A DNA stretch of 25,084 nt from CAZQEC01 sp964591565 (GTDB lineage Bacteria > Patescibacteriota > UBA1384 > CAJBMM01). Made by a program: the position numbers and the translations under genes. Shown piece by piece: positions 24,745-25,084 of the stretch; within the stretch, counting starts at the first letter, position 1; every line of letters begins with the position of its first letter. The notes under the pieces are model-generated. The model did not search any database. It had not been told where the DNA came from and worked only from the letters and a program-made list of their open reading frames with translations. Where the stretch lies: contig CAZQEC010000013.1 in NCBI GenBank assembly GCA_964591565.1, forward strand, positions 1-25,084, in the 5' to 3' direction.

Positions 24745-25084
24745 TTTCCACATACGATCCATCTCTGGTATCGACGCGAATGGTATCACCGATATTAATA
24801 AATAGCGGTACTAGCACCGTTAAACCAGACTGTGTTTGAGCTGGTTTGGTGCCGCCTTGAGCGGTGTCACCGCGTACCCCCGGCTCGGTGTGGGCAACCT
24901 TAAAATCCATTTTGATCGGCAAATTAATGGTTATGGGAGCATTATTATAAAATGACATTTTGACCGAGCTGGCATCTATCAGATAATTTGCCACATCACC
25001 CAAATCGTTGGTTGTCATTTCAAACTGTTCGTACGAATGATCATCCATAAAGGTAAACGATGATCCATTTTTGTATAAATAGGT
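24725..25084 (-). CDS. efp: Elongation factor P, 5' partial
   Basis: The frame is open to the window edge (the residues before the first Met read [12 protein letters not shown]), so the N-terminal domain with the modified-lysine loop lies outside. The visible 119 residues are domains II and III: [81 protein letters not shown]. The [10 protein letters not shown] stretch and C-terminal DTRxGxYxxRV are diagnostic. EF-P enters the ribosomal E site to relieve stalling at polyproline. After VERV, where the family usually ends, the tail ASSK and the stop are encoded by the CTAC-rich repeat. Whether the lysine modification site is present cannot be seen here. Confidence 0.96.
   Translation of the reverse strand, partial: [119 protein letters not shown]

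Overview
The window looks like a bacterial chromosome fragment, most likely from an uncultured member of the Candidate Phyla Radiation (Patescibacteria). This is a gene-content inference: tightly packed genes, a CPR-style nucleotidyltransferase-like protein, DUF5665-like and PRC-barrel proteins, VanW, a TrmB-type regulator, membrane-anchored extracellular enzymes and a K+-independent-type H+-pyrophosphatase. TGA is used as a stop (enolase, the first glycosyltransferase, groEL), so this is code 11 and not the TGA=Gly code of Gracilibacteria/SR1. Two 10-N scaffold gaps (885-894 and 11880-11889) interrupt enolase and a GT4 glycosyltransferase. No rRNA, tRNA, CRISPR array or transposase was seen.

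Layout: (1) 1-680, C-terminal part of a SAM hydrolase/adenosyltransferase (DUF62) family gene with a strong terminator. (2) 720-1963, enolase, carrying a His-to-Leu change in the NGGxHA loop. (3) 2034-3350, an accessory segment: a small HTH gene plus a hypothetical gene on the minus strand, preceded by an apparent terminator/antiterminator leader, a very hairpin-rich intergenic stretch, and a small plus-strand membrane protein with its own promoter and terminator. (4) 3521-6987, surface-polysaccharide operon: GT2-like transferase and two Wzy/O-antigen-ligase-like membrane proteins, convergent and overlapping with a TrmB-like regulator (6956-7723). (5) 7863-8831, a two-gene cassette of unknown function closed by a terminator. 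(6) 8830-11151, tandem paralogous membrane-anchored TIM-barrel glycoside-hydrolase-like proteins with a probable leaderless promoter. (7) 11281-16658, GT4 glycosyltransferase, H+-pyrophosphatase, a small protein and a VanW/peptidoglycan-binding protein. (8) 16777-18472, an HTH/coiled-coil protein behind an inverted-repeat promoter, and a nucleotidyltransferase-like protein. (9) 18555-20525, groES-groEL. (10) 20651-21341, a PIN-domain toxin-antitoxin pair. (11) 21569-23499, an anchored beta-propeller-like protein and an anchored zinc-peptidase-like protein. (12) 23654 to the end, DUF5665-like, PRC-barrel and elongation factor P genes on the minus strand.

Functionally the window mixes housekeeping (glycolysis, proton pumping from PPi, chaperonin, EF-P) with a cell-surface programme (polysaccharide synthesis and polymerisation, two anchored glycosidase-like proteins, VanW, anchored peptidase and propeller). 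The segments at 1-680, 2034-3350 and 7863-8831 read differently in codon choice (more CTC, ATC and GAG), have strong Shine-Dalgarno sites and mostly end in classical terminators, and encode mostly unrecognised proteins, suggesting cargo inserted between core genes. Intergenic DNA around the core genes carries families of short degenerate low-complexity words, two of which run into coding sequence (the efp 3' end and the HTH/coiled-coil gene). The most promising unexplained items are the attenuator-like leader at 2732-2909, the structured stretch at 2939-3046, and the promoter with nested inverted repeats at 16777-16836.
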